Shown piece after piece: positions 1-6,191 of a stretch of DNA of 13,931 bases. Location: positions 1-13,931 of the forward strand of contig JAISCO010000315.1 in NCBI GenBank assembly GCA_031265535.1, written 5' to 3'. The DNA is from Spirochaetaceae bacterium. Lineage in GTDB: Bacteria > Spirochaetota > Spirochaetia > Treponematales > Breznakiellaceae. Position numbers and translations under genes: made by a program. The notes below the pieces were generated by a model. That model had not been told where the DNA came from, ran no database searches, and saw only the letters and a list, made by a program, of their open reading frames with translations. How positions within the stretch are numbered: the stretch's first letter is position 1; every line of letters starts with the position of its first letter.

Positions 1-720
1 CGCTGGCGGGTCTTTTGTTATATTTACGCAGTGCCATATATTTTTGCGGTTTATGGTTTTTCCTATCAGCGTTATTTTAACATTGTCATCTTTTGTTATT
101 TTTATTTCCGGCTTTTTAAGCAGCGCCGTCCAGCTTTTTATTTTGTCTGTGCCGGAATCTTCTGTAAACACCGTTATTTGATAATACTCACCGTCAATAA
201 AGTCTTTTGCTATATGCGCCGAAAACGGATTGTCTAATTTAATGTTAAACAGTTTTTCTATTTTTTCTATATTGACGCCTTTTATCAGCTCTGAAATTTT
301 GCCGCTCAGCGTAACACTTTTGCCCGCCTTGCTTTCAATTTTAACTATTGGTTTTTTATATGCCGGTTTTCGAGCCGCAGTTACGGCGCCGCCTGTAGAG
401 CCTCTTTGCGAAACACTCTTTTCCGCGCCGTCCCATGTGTATTCCCATGAAATTTTGCCGGTATAAACGGAAGCGCCGGCTGTGTAGTCGTCTTCGTCCG
501 CGTCCGTGCTGTCTTTTGTCAGATGCCAGCCGCTGCTTTTTGGACATGGGTATGCTTTAAGCGCCGTTCCCCGCTCTTCTCTTATGTATTCCGCCCGCCG
601 CAGCGCTTCTTCTTTGCTTGCGTAAATTTCTTTTGCGCTTCCATCGCCGCCTTTACAGTAAACGCAGAATTTTGCGATGGGCGGCGTTTCAAAAAATCGC
701 GTTTTTCTTTGTTTACGCAT
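1..720 (-). CDS. Hypothetical protein, partial (C-terminus beyond the left edge)
   Basis: I do not recognise this gene as a named family. An ATG at 720 opens a frame that stays open for 240 codons to base 1, so the C-terminus is missing. Residues 16-70 look like a small zinc-ribbon-like module: a CxxC pair (C19, C22), a stretch rich in Ala, Glu and Arg that should form a helix (about 35-55), and YPCPKSSGWHLT (57-68). That last motif resembles the CPxCxxWHLT ending of many short proteins, but here a Ser replaces one expected Cys. A Thr/Lys/Asp-rich linker follows, then from about residue 120 a mixed alpha/beta region with no motif I know. The gene starts 16 bases after the topA stop with no clear ribosome binding site, so it is probably co-transcribed with and coupled to topA. 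The reading frame is well supported; the function is unknown. Confidence 0.75.
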   Translation of the reverse strand, partial: MRKQRKTRFFETPPIAKFCVYCKGGDGSAKEIYASKEEALRRAEYIREERGTALKAYPCPKSSGWHLTKDSTDADEDDYTAGASVYTGKISWEYTWDGAEKSVSQRGSTGGAVTAARKPAYKKPIVKIESKAGKSVTLSGKISELIKGVNIEKIEKLFNIKLDNPFSAHIAKDFIDGEYYQITVFTEDSGTDKIKSWTALLKKPEIKITKDDNVKITLIGKTINRKNIWHCVNITKDPPA

Positions 721-736
721 TTCGACCGCCGCAGAG

Positions 737-2872
737 TCAATCGCCGCTATGCAGGTAATCACAATCCGGGTTTATGCAGACTTTACGGGAGCCGTTGCGC
801 TTGTCATACTTTTCGACCAGAAACCAGCCGCATTTGGGGCAGTTTTGACCTACAAGAGGCGTAAAACGTGTTAAAAAATCACATTCCGGATAGTTTACGC
901 AGCCGTAAAATTTCTTGCCGTTACCGCGCCGCGCCACAATATCGCCGCCGCATTTAGGGCATTTCGCCAGCGGTATGGATTTTGTGTTACGGCATTCCGG
1001 GAAGCCGGAACAGGCAAGAAAATAGCCGTAGCGGCCAAGTTTTTTTACCATAGGGCGGCCGCATTTTTCACAAACCTGGTCTGTTTTTTCGTCCAAAGTG
1101 CCTTTAAGACTTTCCAGCTTTTTGCCGACTTCATCAACCCGTATTTTGAACGGATTGTAGAAATCACGTATCAGGTCGGGCCAATTGCGGGCGCTGCCTT
1201 CAACTTCATCCAGTCCGGTCTCCATTCCGGCGGTAAAGTCCGCGTTTACCACATCGCCAAAGTGTTCTACCAGCATATCGCAGATTAGTTTTCCCAGCAC
1301 GGACGGGACAAGCTGCTTGTTTGCGCGGGCAACGTAGCCCCGGTCAAGCAGCACGGATATGGTAGGAGCGTATGTTGACGGGCGGCCTATACCCTTTTCT
1401 TCCAGTGTTTTTACTATACCGGCATCCGTAAAACGCGCCGGCCCTTGCGTAAAATGCTGTTCCGGCTTAAAACGTTCCAATTTAACGGTATCGCCTTTTT
1501 GTACCGGCGGAAAGTTTTTGCTTTTCTCTTCTTTCGCGGCCAGTAATTTCAAAACTTTAAGATACCCATGCTCTACAATGGTGGTGCCGGATACCCTGAA
1601 CACCGCCGTAAGCGCCTCTATATCCGCGCTCAGGGTGCGCGTCAGCGCCGGTTTCATCTGGCTCGAGACAAAACGTTCCCAGATGATTGAGTACAGGCGA
1701 TGTTGATCGCCGGTCAGTTTGTCTTTTATCTCGTCAGGCGTATAGCTGACATAAGTCGGGCGTATCGCCTCGTGAGCGTCCTGCGCCTGCTTTCCGGAGC
1801 TGTATATGACAGCTTTTTCCGGCAGTTCGGCGGGATAATTCTTGCCTAGCCAGCCGCGTACTTCGTCGAGGGCGGTCTGCGATATGCGTACGGAGTCCGT
1901 ACGCATATACGTGATAAGTCCGATGGGAGCGCCGCCTATGCTCACGCCTTCGTATAGCTGCTGGGCGATTTGCATCGTTTTCCTGCTGGTAAACCCCAGT
2001 CTGTTGGCCGCCGTTTGCTGAAGCTGCGATGTGGTAAACGGCGGGCGGGGGCGCAGGGTTTTGTCCGTTTCCTTTATGCCGCTTACGGTAAACACGGCGT
2101 CTTTTATCGCGGCGATTATATTTTCCGCGTCCGCTTTTACATGAAGTTCCGCTTTTTCGCCTTTCCATGTTACCAAACTCGCGGTAAAAATTATTTTCCC
2201 CGTCTTAAAATCCGCGTCCAGGGTCCAGTATTCTTCCGGCGTAAAGGCTTCTATTTCTTTTTCACGCTCGCATATCAGGCGCAGAGCGACAGACTGGACG
2301 CGCCCGGCGGAAAGTCCGTTCTTGACTTTCTTCCAGAGAAGCGGGGAAAGATTGTAGCCTACAAGCCTGTCCAGCACGCGCCGCGCTTTTTGCGCGTTTA
2401 CCTTTGCGTCGTCTATCTTGGTGGGCGCGGCGACCGCCGCCTTTATTGCCTGCGGCGTAATCTCGTTAAAACTGATGCGGGAAATCGGCAGCTTTTCATT
2501 CTTTGCCGCTATCGCTTTTTGAAGATGCCAGGCTATGGCCTCACCTTCGCGGTCATTATCCGACGCGAGCAGCACCTCGCCTGACTTTTTGGCATCCGCC
2601 TGTAGTTCTTGCAACAGCTTTGCCCGTCCGCGCACGGTTATGTACTCAGGCTCGAAATTGTTGTCAACATCAATGGCAAGCCGTGACTTTGGCAGGTCGA
2701 TTAGATGCCCCATCGAGGCTTTTACTTTGTAGGACGGTCCAAGATATTTTTCGATTGTCTTGGCCTTGGCTGGAGATTCCACGATTACCAAAGTTTTTTT
2801 CTTTACTGTTTTCGTCGTTTTCGTTGTTTTTGCCGTTTTCGTTGCTTTTGCCGTTTTCGTTGTTTTTACCAT
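737..2872 (-). CDS. topA: DNA topoisomerase I (type IA)
   Basis: This enzyme relaxes negative supercoils by breaking one strand through a covalent 5'-phosphotyrosine. The 711-residue frame has an N-terminal Toprim domain with LVIVESPAKAKTI (E32) and the acidic motif SDNDREGEA (D105, D107, E109). The active-site motif LITYMRTDS places the catalytic Tyr at 322, and the DAHEAIRPT and GIGRPSTYA motifs are present. Three C-terminal four-Cys zinc fingers lie at about 601-627, 638-664 and 678-704, typical of bacterial TopA. Residues 2-26 are an unusual Lys/Thr/Ala-rich tail encoded by an 18-bp repeat, ahead of the conserved start. The ATG has GAGG a few bases upstream. A promoter candidate lies at 2905-2933, and the gene stands apart from dprA behind a terminator. 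Confidence 0.97.
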   Translation of the reverse strand: MVKTTKTAKATKTAKTTKTTKTVKKKTLVIVESPAKAKTIEKYLGPSYKVKASMGHLIDLPKSRLAIDVDNNFEPEYITVRGRAKLLQELQADAKKSGEVLLASDNDREGEAIAWHLQKAIAAKNEKLPISRISFNEITPQAIKAAVAAPTKIDDAKVNAQKARRVLDRLVGYNLSPLLWKKVKNGLSAGRVQSVALRLICEREKEIEAFTPEEYWTLDADFKTGKIIFTASLVTWKGEKAELHVKADAENIIAAIKDAVFTVSGIKETDKTLRPRPPFTTSQLQQTAANRLGFTSRKTMQIAQQLYEGVSIGGAPIGLITYMRTDSVRISQTALDEVRGWLGKNYPAELPEKAVIYSSGKQAQDAHEAIRPTYVSYTPDEIKDKLTGDQHRLYSIIWERFVSSQMKPALTRTLSADIEALTAVFRVSGTTIVEHGYLKVLKLLAAKEEKSKNFPPVQKGDTVKLERFKPEQHFTQGPARFTDAGIVKTLEEKGIGRPSTYAPTISVLLDRGYVARANKQLVPSVLGKLICDMLVEHFGDVVNADFTAGMETGLDEVEGSARNWPDLIRDFYNPFKIRVDEVGKKLESLKGTLDEKTDQVCEKCGRPMVKKLGRYGYFLACSGFPECRNTKSIPLAKCPKCGGDIVARRGNGKKFYGCVNYPECDFLTRFTPLVGQNCPKCGWFLVEKYDKRNGSRKVCINPDCDYLHSGD
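2817..2870 (-). repeat. 18-bp tandem repeat, three copies, in the 5' end of topA
   Basis: Copies lie at 2817-2834, 2835-2852 and 2853-2870 and differ at only a few positions. Each encodes a hexapeptide of the form (V/A)K(T/A)TKT. As the unit is a multiple of three, copy-number changes would lengthen or shorten the basic N-terminal tail of TopA without breaking the frame. Confidence 0.85.
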
Positions 2873-2904
2873 TTATCCCTCAGCAGTTTTACTTTTACAA
2901 TTTT

Positions 2905-2933
2905 GTTACAAACCGTACCCGGCTGCAAGTCAA
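2905..2933 (-). promoter_or_regulatory. Candidate sigma70 promoter for topA
   Basis: On the minus strand TTGACT (2928-2933) is followed after 17 bases by TGTAAC (2905-2910). The -35 matches consensus at 5 of 6 positions and the -10 at 4 of 6. It lies about 35 bases upstream of the topA ATG and downstream of the terminator at 2954-2974, where an independent topA promoter would be expected. Sequence match only. Confidence 0.5.
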
Positions 2934-2953
2934 AATTTGTTTTATATAAATAG

Positions 2954-2974
2954 AAAAACCGCATAGCGGTTTTT
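2954..2974. terminator. Bidirectional rho-independent terminator between dprA and topA
   Basis: A perfect 9-bp stem (AAAAACCGC / GCGGTTTTT) encloses the loop ATA. Both strands give a GC-containing stem followed by a T run: seven Ts on the plus strand, and TTTTT then a T-rich stretch on the minus strand. It would end the TPR-dprA transcript about 290 bases after dprA, and any plus-strand transcription coming out of topA. Confidence 0.75.
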
Positions 2975-2980
2975 TTCCGC

Positions 2981-3037
2981 GCGGTTTTTAGGCATTTTCT
3001 CCCTGCTTGTCTTTCTGTCAAAATGCCTAAAAACCGC
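2981..3037. repeat. Perfect 18-bp inverted repeat with 21-base loop
   Basis: The arms at 2981-2998 and 3020-3037 are exact reverse complements. Their outer 9 bases (GCGGTTTTT / AAAAACCGC) are the same 9-mer used in the adjacent terminator hairpin, so four copies of this 9-mer occur in 84 bases and alternative pairings between the two hairpins are possible. It may be a second terminator or part of a palindromic intergenic element. Confidence 0.8.
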
Positions 3038-3116
3038 CCCGGTCCCATAGGAAGGCAGTAATTCCACGTAAAAAACAGCCAACCGTAACGTCCCCACAAA
3101 AAATTGCGGGTGGCAG

Positions 3117-3166
3117 CGAAAAAATGGGGGTGGGGCCCGCCGGGATGGGGGTCCCCCATTTTTTCG
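3117..3166. repeat. 14-bp inverted repeat enclosing a G-rich loop
   Basis: Arms 3117-3130 and 3153-3166 are exact reverse complements made of a run of A/T next to a run of G/C. The plus strand from 3126 to 3151 has four G runs (5, 4, 3 and 5) separated by 1, 6 and 2 bases, which fits the usual G-quadruplex pattern. The hairpin and the quadruplex share the first G run and so would compete. Confidence 0.75.
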
Positions 3167-3263
3167 GCTGACAGGCCCCGCGCTTTTTACTTGAGCCTTA
3201 ACGGACAGTCCGTGTTAAAAGTAAAATTGCTGTTTATCCCTCTATGCCGCTTGCCGGTGAATT

Positions 3264-4214
3264 TTAAGACGCTAACTCCGCCAGTATGTCTCCAGAATTA
3301 TATACCATTTTAGCGCCTTCTCCCGCAAGTTGCTGAGCGCCCGCGCCAAAGGCATTCGCGCCGCCGGCAATGTACAAGTCTCTGTTTTGCTCAATCGCAA
3401 ATCCGGCGGTAATGAGCGCTCCTGATTTTTCACCGGCCTCTACGACTACTGTACAGCGGCAAAGCCCGGAAATAATCCTGTTTCGCGCCGGAAAATGCCA
3501 TTTTTCCGGCGCGGTTCCGTACGGGTATTCGCTTAAAAGAACGCCGCCGGTCTCTATTATACGCCGCGCCAGAGCGCGATTGGACGCTGGGTACACCTCG
3601 TCAACGGAAGAACCCAGGACAGCGGCTGTCGGCGCGGCCGTACTCTGTGTATTTGCGCCGCTATCTGCGCCGCCATAGCCGCCGTAAAAGCCTCCGGTAG
3701 ACGCGGCGTCCACGCAGCCGCGGTGCGCCATAGCGTCAATTCCGAGCGCCATGCCGGAAACTACGACTACCCCCGCTTGGCTCAGTTCCCGCGCCGCCGT
3801 ATAGGCCCAGCGGGCCGCCGCCGGGCACGGTTTACGTGTACCGACAACGGCAACAAAAAATGTTTCCGGCGCCGGCAGTATTCCGCGGTAGAACAGCACG
3901 GCGGGCGGATCGTAAATTTCCCGCAAAAGCGGCGGATAAGTTTTTTCAACGATGGATGTCCATCGTATCCCCCGGCTTTTCATGGAAGCGGCGTCTTTAC
4001 CGGCCAGGGCAACAAGCTCGTCCATGCTCCAGTTATTTGTTTTATTTTTATTACGACGCCTTTTGGACGCGTTTATTCGCTCCGCGGCGCAAATTTCTTC
4101 GATTTCAGTTGTGGCAAGACCGGTAAATTCGCTTTCAACGTTAAATTTTTCACACAAAATTACACGATCGCCGGAATTTAGTCCCGGAATGCGCGAAATT
4201 ATTAAGTCAAGCAA
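3264..4214 (-). CDS. dprA: DNA-processing protein DprA (Smf family)
   Basis: DprA binds incoming single-stranded DNA and loads RecA during natural transformation; homologues also occur in bacteria not known to be competent. The 316-residue protein has a short helical N-terminus (about 1-45, LIISRIPGL). The DprA Rossmann-like core follows, with VAVVGTRKPCP (121-131), SGMALGIDAMAHRG (153-166), FPARNRIISGL (241-251) and VVVEAGEKSGALITAGFAIEQ (256-276). Between the GIDAMAHRG segment and AAVLGSSVDEVYP lies a Gly/Ser/Thr-rich insert (about 171-195) longer than usual. The protein ends soon after the core, so the C-terminal winged-helix domain found in many DprA proteins is absent. The best start is TTG at 4214, because an in-frame stop lies just upstream; AAAGGGG sits very close to it, so initiation is uncertain. 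It follows the TPR gene by 40 bases. Confidence 0.93.
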   Translation of the reverse strand: MLDLIISRIPGLNSGDRVILCEKFNVESEFTGLATTEIEEICAAERINASKRRRNKNKTNNWSMDELVALAGKDAASMKSRGIRWTSIVEKTYPPLLREIYDPPAVLFYRGILPAPETFFVAVVGTRKPCPAAARWAYTAARELSQAGVVVVSGMALGIDAMAHRGCVDAASTGGFYGGYGGADSGANTQSTAAPTAAVLGSSVDEVYPASNRALARRIIETGGVLLSEYPYGTAPEKWHFPARNRIISGLCRCTVVVEAGEKSGALITAGFAIEQNRDLYIAGGANAFGAGAQQLAGEGAKMVYNSGDILAELAS

Positions 4215-4243
4215 GCCCCTTTCGATTATTTTACCCTCATATT

Positions 4244-4267
4244 ACATCAAGCCGTCACATCAAGCCG
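4244..4267. repeat. 11-bp direct repeat at the TPR gene stop codon
   Basis: ACATCAAGCCG occurs at 4244-4254 and again at 4257-4267, separated by two bases. The right copy contains the last codons of the TPR gene. It looks like a small local duplication; no function is evident. Confidence 0.7.
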
Positions 4268-5010
4268 AGTATATACCTTCGATTTTCCTCCGCCTCCGCC
4301 TTTTGGCCCTTGTCCTTGATGAGCGGAATCCCGCGGTCGTACCAGTCTACCGCCTCACGGTAGCGTCCAAGCATATAGAACGCGCGCGCCATCATGCACA
4401 TTGCGTCCGCGTCGCCCGAGCGATTCTCCATGTGGGCGGCAATCTGCGGTATGCCTTCTTCGGGGCGGTTAAGTTCGTAAATATACAGAACCGCGAGGGC
4501 AAAATGCGCCTGATTGTACATGGATTCCAATTCAATAGAACGCAGATACGCGGTTTCCGCCAGTTCAAAGTAGCGCCGCGAGCGGTCCCCTATAACGCCT
4601 TCCACCCCATAATCATAGGCCGACTTTGCCGCGTACGCCGCGTTAAGCCCCAAAAGATAGTGCAGGGTTTCATCGTTGGGCGTTATGTCAATCGCGCGTT
4701 TCAGCGCCTCGACAGCTTCAAAGTACATCTGTTTATCCTTAAAACGGGACGCCAGAATCTTCCAGTAAACGCCGGTCTGGGCAGCGTCTTTTATATGCTG
4801 TTCCTGCAATTTTTCATAGGCCGCTATAGCCAGTTTCAAATCATCTATCGTTTGCGGCACGCCCTTTCTGGGGCCGTAATCCGCGATTTCCCGCGCAAAT
4901 TCAAGTCTTTTTTTATTTTTTTCGTAGTAAAAAAGACCCGCGGTACCGCCTATAATTATTACAAAAGCGGTAAATCCGCACAACCATTTCTTAAACGCGC
5001 CTTTTTTCAT
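4255..5010 (-). CDS. Membrane-anchored tetratricopeptide repeat protein
   Basis: This 251-residue protein has a basic N-terminus, one hydrophobic segment (about 9-28) without a lipobox, and a soluble remainder, so it is probably anchored in the inner membrane and faces the periplasm. Helix-turn-helix TPR-like units are visible at about 82-125 (alternating Ala/Tyr/Leu spacing ending in DITPNDETLHYLLGL), 147-180 (ETAYLRSIELESMYNQAHFA) and 200-231 (MMARAFYMLGRYREAVDWYD). TPR domains mediate protein-protein contacts; the partner cannot be read from sequence. The ATG follows AAAAAAGGAATG at good spacing. A T-tailed hairpin at 5079-5095 separates it from xerD, and dprA follows 40 bases later, so TPR and dprA probably form a two-gene operon. 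The fold call is strong; the role is unknown. Confidence 0.85.
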   Translation of the reverse strand: MKKGAFKKWLCGFTAFVIIIGGTAGLFYYEKNKKRLEFAREIADYGPRKGVPQTIDDLKLAIAAYEKLQEQHIKDAAQTGVYWKILASRFKDKQMYFEAVEALKRAIDITPNDETLHYLLGLNAAYAAKSAYDYGVEGVIGDRSRRYFELAETAYLRSIELESMYNQAHFALAVLYIYELNRPEEGIPQIAAHMENRSGDADAMCMMARAFYMLGRYREAVDWYDRGIPLIKDKGQKAEAEENRRYILGLM

Positions 5011-5072
5011 CTGATTTACATTCCTTTTTTGGGCGCACGGGGCGGTGCAAGCGTCCGTACCGGCTTCCCGCT

Positions 5073-5095
5073 ATTATAAAAACGCAAAGCGTTTT
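5073..5095 (-). terminator. Terminator-like hairpin downstream of xerD, with a -10-like box in its tail
   Basis: On the minus strand AAAACGC-TTT-GCGTTTT (5079-5095) forms a 7-bp stem ending in a T run, suited to terminating the ftsZ-xerD transcript about 180 bases past xerD. The same T run leads into TATAAT (5073-5078), a perfect -10 box for the TPR-dprA operon. I found no convincing -35, so the promoter half of this call is weak. Confidence 0.55.
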
Positions 5096-5103
5096 CCCCA
5101 TTC

Positions 5104-5164
5104 CTAACTGCTCATTCCTCATTGTTAATTGCTCATTTTTCCTTTTTACCTTTTCCTTTTTACC
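5104..5164. repeat. Short direct repeats in the xerD-TPR gap
   Basis: A 14-base unit (TTTTCCTTTTTACC) is tandemly repeated exactly at 5137-5150 and 5151-5164. Just left of it, imperfect copies of TAACTGCTCATT and TAATTGCTCATT occur within 5104-5136. The 263-base gap 5011-5273 otherwise contains only the terminator and TPR leader, and I see no gene in it. Confidence 0.65.
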
Positions 5165-5273
5165 TCTTTGCGGGTGCCATCCGTGTTGCGCTGATTTTCG
5201 CGCGGGGAGGCTCATTGCGGTATGAACGGGATATAAAATTTTGTAAGCCTTAGTTCCGGCTCATGTTCCCGCC

Positions 5274-6173
5274 CTAAATATCATTTTTTTCACTCAACTT
5301 GGGCATATATTTTTTATGAGCGTCTTCCAGTCTTGATACGGCTACATGGGTGTATATCTGGGTTGTGGATATATCCGCGTGCCCCAGCAATTCCTGTACG
5401 GAGCGCAGATCGGCGCCGCCCGCAAGGAGTTCGGTAGCAAAACTATGCCGCAGCGTGTGCAGTTTGGATCCGGCGCCGTTTTTCGCGGTAAGCGCGGCAT
5501 AATTTTTCCAAATACCCTTCCTGCCCAGCCGCCGCCCGCCGCGGCTCAAAAAGAGCGCGTCCGTCTTCCGTCCCGCTTTCAAAAATTGCGGACGGCCGCC
5601 GCTCAGATAGGCGCGAAGCGCTGTCTCGGCGGCGGAACCGAATGGTACCAGCCGTTCTTTGTTCCCCTTGCCTGTAACCCTTATGACCGCCTCGTTAAAA
5701 AAACAATCGTCTATATTGAGCCCTACCGCCTCTGAAACACGTAAACCGGACGAATACAGCAGTTCGAACAGCGCTCTGTCGCGCAGCCCCAGAGGAGTGT
5801 CCGTCTTTATCAGGGCAAACAGTTCGTCAACCGCGCTGCCGGAAAGTGTTTCCGGCAACTTATGTCTGCGCTTAGGCGTCTCCAACAGCGAGGCCGGATT
5901 GTCTTTCCGCCGCCCCTCATCAATGAGAAACCGGTAAAATGAACGCAGGGCGGCAATCGCCTTGGCGGTGGAACGCGCGTCTATTTTGTCGCGTGTGCTC
6001 CGTTCGCTAAGATACCGTGTAAGCTCCGCGCTGTCCGCCTGTTCCGCGTCCTCCCCGATATAGTCAAACAGCCGCCGTATCTCCGCAAGATAGGTTTCTA
6101 TGGAAAGCCGCGACAGGCGCTCTATACCGGCAAGTCTTGACCGGTAACTTTCAATGAGCGCCTGAGCGGACAC
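5274..6173 (-). CDS. xerD: Tyrosine recombinase, XerD-like
   Basis: XerC and XerD resolve chromosome dimers at the dif site during division. This protein of about 299 residues has the SAM-like N-terminal DNA-binding domain (to about residue 100) and a complete catalytic domain. Counting from the GTG start, the catalytic residues are R145 in SSGLRVSE, K169 in VTGKGNKER, H239 and R242 in HTLRHSF, H265 in LLGHADIS and nucleophile Y274 in TTQIYTHV. TPLGLRDRALFELL and LGHADISTTQIYTHV favour XerD over XerC, but the organism may use one recombinase for both roles. I chose GTG at 6173 because GGAG lies six bases upstream of it; the in-frame TTG at 6185 abuts its only purine tract. Lying just after ftsZ, it should be made together with the division proteins. 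Confidence 0.92.
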   Translation of the reverse strand: MSAQALIESYRSRLAGIERLSRLSIETYLAEIRRLFDYIGEDAEQADSAELTRYLSERSTRDKIDARSTAKAIAALRSFYRFLIDEGRRKDNPASLLETPKRRHKLPETLSGSAVDELFALIKTDTPLGLRDRALFELLYSSGLRVSEAVGLNIDDCFFNEAVIRVTGKGNKERLVPFGSAAETALRAYLSGGRPQFLKAGRKTDALFLSRGGRRLGRKGIWKNYAALTAKNGAGSKLHTLRHSFATELLAGGADLRSVQELLGHADISTTQIYTHVAVSRLEDAHKKYMPKLSEKNDI

Positions 6174-6191
6174 TGTTCTCTCCAACTCTCA

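Larger units (their letters stand above)
2873..3263. other. Gene-free, palindrome-rich intergenic region
   Basis: This 391-base gap between dprA and topA holds the topA promoter candidate, the bidirectional terminator, the 18-bp inverted repeat and the G-rich hairpin. A further imperfect hairpin lies at 3198-3218. I see no credible gene: open frames here run through the palindromes and lack ribosome binding sites. Its density of palindromes suggests a dispersed intergenic element rather than unique sequence. Confidence 0.65.

Noticed and set aside
1970..2584. 204-codon plus-strand frame inside topA
   Set aside because: Antisense shadow of a well-conserved gene; no start signals and no recognisable motifs.
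2866..3159. 97-codon minus-strand frame running into topA (starts MGDPHPGGPHPHFF)
   Set aside because: It runs through the 18-bp inverted repeat, the terminator and half of the G-rich hairpin, has no ribosome binding site and has non-protein-like composition. Better explained as an open frame across a repeat element.
3952..5079. 375-codon plus-strand frame opposite dprA and the TPR gene
   Set aside because: It spans two minus-strand genes and their gap, has no ribosome binding site, and carries no family motif, while both minus-strand genes do.
4991..5215. 74-codon minus-strand frame between xerD and the TPR gene
   Set aside because: It consists of translated tandem repeats (KEKVKRKNEQLTMRNEQL) and the terminator hairpin, and overlaps the start of the TPR gene.
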